NCBI GenBank assembly: GCA_014885115.2
Contig: WKLE02000989.1
Coordinates: 9,564 to 65,235, forward strand
Length of the DNA stretch: 55,672 nucleotides
Source of the DNA: Asterionellopsis glacialis
Lineage: Eukaryota; Bacillariophyta; Plagiogrammaphyceae; Rhaphoneidales; Asterionellopsidaceae
Reading direction: 5' to 3'
Position numbers and translations under genes: made by a program. The notes under the pieces are model-generated. The model saw nothing but the letters and a program-made list of their open reading frames with translations, was not told the origin of the DNA and ran no database searches. Positions 53,783 through 55,672 of the stretch are shown here, in pieces; the stretch's first letter is position 1; every line of letters starts with the position of its first letter.

Positions 53783-54441
53783 ACAGACAGATTTTTTTGT
53801 AGGCCTGCTGAAAAATGTTGATGTAAAAAAGCTCCTTCGATATGTTTTGACATTATTTGATGCAATAGAGAGCCAAAAATAAGTTGTTGTCGGAGGAACA
53901 AAGTAGTAACGGTGGGAACTACATCGGATTGCGATTATTTTCCAGCCTAAATCGTTAGCTAAACTACCGAATTTGGTTTACTCAGTGGTCGATTTTCCCG
54001 TGACGGTAAAAGTGTTTGCTTGACCTTTATCTTATCAGCCAAATTTACATCTTTAGAATAATACTGATAGGCAAAAGTTTTAAGACCAAGAAAACACGCC
54101 ACATGGTTCACTTCTCCTGCAATCTGACTACAGAGACAAGTAAGAAAATCCTCAAATAGCTGTTGATAGCAATTTTAATCTAGTTAGTTGAAGGGATGGC
54201 ATTGTTGAGTTCTTTTACACAGACTGCAAATTGCCACACGAAGGTCACAATTTATGGGTGGACTCGTAGGTATCACAGTATATGGGATAATTGAGGGTCA
54301 GAGAAACAAGTGGTAACAATGAGTGATACTGTAACAGACCTTTGACTAACCCTTCAATGACCCTTTTCCAATGGACAATCGCATCTCGCAAAATCAGTAA
54401 ATCAAGATTTGTCACGACCAAACCATAAACGAAAGTAAGAA
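53783..54441. other. Intergenic region, no gene seen
   Basis: Between the FKBP upstream block and the 3' end of the Nudix gene. A (CAGA)n microsatellite of about five units lies at 53771..53790; nothing else is recognised. Confidence 0.4.
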
Positions 54442-55146
54442 CTATGATATTTCTCCGAGCTCTCTTAATTTTTCAATGGCCAAGAGCGATGCCCATGAGC
54501 CAATCACATTCATTTCACCCTCCCGAATCATTCTCATGACTTCTTCGACAGGGACATCTCGCAAGATTTCTATATCTTCTTCATCATCTAATGGTTTTGG
54601 ATTTTCAACGTGTTCTGGATCTAGAACTAAATAGGGGGCTATCAATGTTGAAGCATACTTGTCCATTGCAATGGGTTGGGTGGTTAGTAAGTACCATTGG
54701 CTATTTTCACCAGAAAGATGGCACTCTTCTTCGAGCTCATGTTCAGCTGCAGTTGCAAAACAATCTCCGTGTTTATCATCTTCTACGAGGCCAGCGGCTA
54801 GTCCTGCCAATATCTTGTGGCATCCAGGGTTGTACTCTTTGACAAGGGTACACGTTTTCGTTTTTGTGTTCCATGCAAACACGATCGAGGCCCCAGCATC
54901 AGCCTTTTGACCTACAATGTCAAAATCAGCAAGATTACCATTTGGCAAGCGAATTGATCGTTGTACTATGGACCTCCATCGGTTGTAAGCTACTTTTTCA
55001 TCTAGAATTTCGTATCCGAGTGGTTCTGTTGCCTTTTTGTGTTGAGAAGACACAGATAGAGACGGTCTGGGAATCCTTGCCGCAGCTATTGTTCCTTTAA
55101 ATTGAATTAAAAGTCCAACAATCAGGAATGCAAAACTTCTAATCAT
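54442..55146 (-). CDS. Nudix hydrolase-like protein with signal peptide
   Basis: 234 residues, ATG at 55146. Residues 1-23 are a signal peptide (FAFLIVGLLIQF, cleavage near AAA|R); there is no Phe at the cleavage site, so secretory or ER targeting is as likely as plastid. The Nudix fold spans ~45-220 with SIVFAWNTKTKTCTLVKEYN, AGLAAGLVEDD and ATAAEHELEEECHLSG. The last resembles the Nudix box 'A..RELxEExG', but the usual Arg is His136 and the terminal Gly is replaced, and the loop before it is longer by about two residues. The Glu core (E137, E140, E141) for Mg2+ is kept. ADP-ribose or ADP-sugar pyrophosphatases are the closest type. Activity is plausible but not certain. Confidence 0.75.
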   Translation of the reverse strand: MIRSFAFLIVGLLIQFKGTIAAARIPRPSLSVSSQHKKATEPLGYEILDEKVAYNRWRSIVQRSIRLPNGNLADFDIVGQKADAGASIVFAWNTKTKTCTLVKEYNPGCHKILAGLAAGLVEDDKHGDCFATAAEHELEEECHLSGENSQWYLLTTQPIAMDKYASTLIAPYLVLDPEHVENPKPLDDEEDIEILRDVPVEEVMRMIREGEMNVIGSWASLLAIEKLRELGEIS

Positions 55147-55215
55147 CTTGTCTACTGTGTGTGTTTATCCCTTTTAATTATCATCAAACTTTGTATAAAG
55201 TTTTTTCGCACAAGG

Positions 55216-55224
55216 TACCTGGTA
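55216..55224 (+). promoter_or_regulatory. TACCTGGTA motif
   Basis: About 70 bases upstream of the Nudix ATG, within AAGGTACCTGGTATAA. Recurrent word; role inferred. Confidence 0.3.
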
Positions 55225-55269
55225 TAATTTCAATTTGATTGAGCTGATACGAGACTCTAGACTCGGTAT

Positions 55270-55433
55270 GACTGAAACACATTGGCTCTTACCAGAGGCC
55301 CCGGTGATGTTTTGACAACACCGCATTTCTGCCCAAAAGATAATCCCAGGAAAAACACGTCACAGTGTTTCGAATTCATTGCGTAGCTGGATGGGGGACA
55401 AGGATAATGTTGATAAAAACATACAGACAGGCT
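55270..55433 (-). promoter_or_regulatory. Duplicated upstream block with ACGTCA, copy 2 (Nudix gene)
   Basis: About 125-290 bases upstream of the Nudix ATG. It is collinear with 53629..53782 in the same orientation relative to its gene, including the AAAACACGTCACAGT core. Divergence is mostly point changes and small indels, about 1.65 kb away. Confidence 0.55.
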
Positions 55434-55672
55434 ATTCCGTACATTTCGAGGAAAATCAGTTTCTTTCTACCAGAAACCCGTTCAAATATACATTTTTCGT
55501 AGAATCAGTAGACACGTCATCAGCTCCTAAGTAATGTAATTTTACTTAACAGATCACGTAGAATCCTACAAGACGGAAAATAAAAACTCTCACATTTTTT
55601 ATGAAAATTACTTAAAAGTCGTCAAAGAAACAATGTTGATGGTGGTAACAGGAGTAGTTATTTTATTATTTT

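Noticed and set aside
1..55672. CRISPR array, bacterial operon, rRNA or viral gene cluster
   Set aside because: No regularly spaced repeats, rRNA-like segments or viral hallmark genes were seen; gene structure and targeting signals are eukaryotic.

Overview
The window looks like nuclear DNA of a diatom or a close stramenopile relative. Three predicted proteins carry the bipartite plastid presequence of algae with secondary red plastids: a signal peptide followed by a cleavage site with Phe at +1 (ANA|F at 1..1152, LALS|F at 51763..52689, ASA|F at 53009..53569). Two of these add a twin-arginine thylakoid-lumen signal. Spliceable introns are short (84-128 bases) with GTAAGT-like donors. No prokaryotic operons, CRISPR arrays, rRNAs or convincing tRNAs were found. 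One 52-base assembly gap lies at 16676..16727.

Layout. 1-13.3 kb is gene-dense: a plastid mTERF-like protein (cut by the window edge), a coiled-coil/chalcone-isomerase-fold protein, a three-exon membrane PhyH oxygenase with Tudor-like repeats, an LSD1-type zinc-ribbon protein, RNA polymerase III subunit RPC8 and a Cys-rich zinc protein. 13.3-16.7 kb holds a 790-base terminal-inverted-repeat element and a decayed MULE transposase. 16.7-19.4 kb has an RRM protein and a DHHC palmitoyltransferase. About 19.64-28.24 kb is an AT-rich stretch in which I count only seven CpG dinucleotides; it contains a Harbinger-like transposase relic, a perfect 43-base hairpin and one copy of a dispersed repeat. 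A 982-residue gene resembling Treslin/Sld3, with an E2F-like site upstream, sits as a CpG-normal island at 28.7-31.6 kb. A second CpG-poor region with foldback elements and the second repeat copy runs to about 36.5 kb. 37-55.7 kb is gene-dense again: a calcineurin-B-like protein, a second and intronless PhyH/Tudor paralogue, an ER DnaJ (DNAJB12/14 type), an SDR, an FHA-PP2C phosphatase, MIC10, a probable Pol I RPA34-type subunit, an unknown thylakoid-lumen protein, a lumenal FKBP and a Nudix protein.

How it fits together. Most genes are unrelated housekeeping functions, as is normal for a eukaryotic locus. The stronger links are the two PhyH/Tudor paralogues about 32 kb apart on the same strand, a duplicated ACGTCA-containing upstream block in front of both the FKBP and Nudix genes, and a recurrent intergenic 9-mer TACCTGGTA near several start codons. 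The most unusual large-scale feature is the sharp alternation of CpG-normal gene islands with almost CpG-free transposon graveyards. The least described protein architecture is membrane-anchored PhyH plus Tudor-like repeats.
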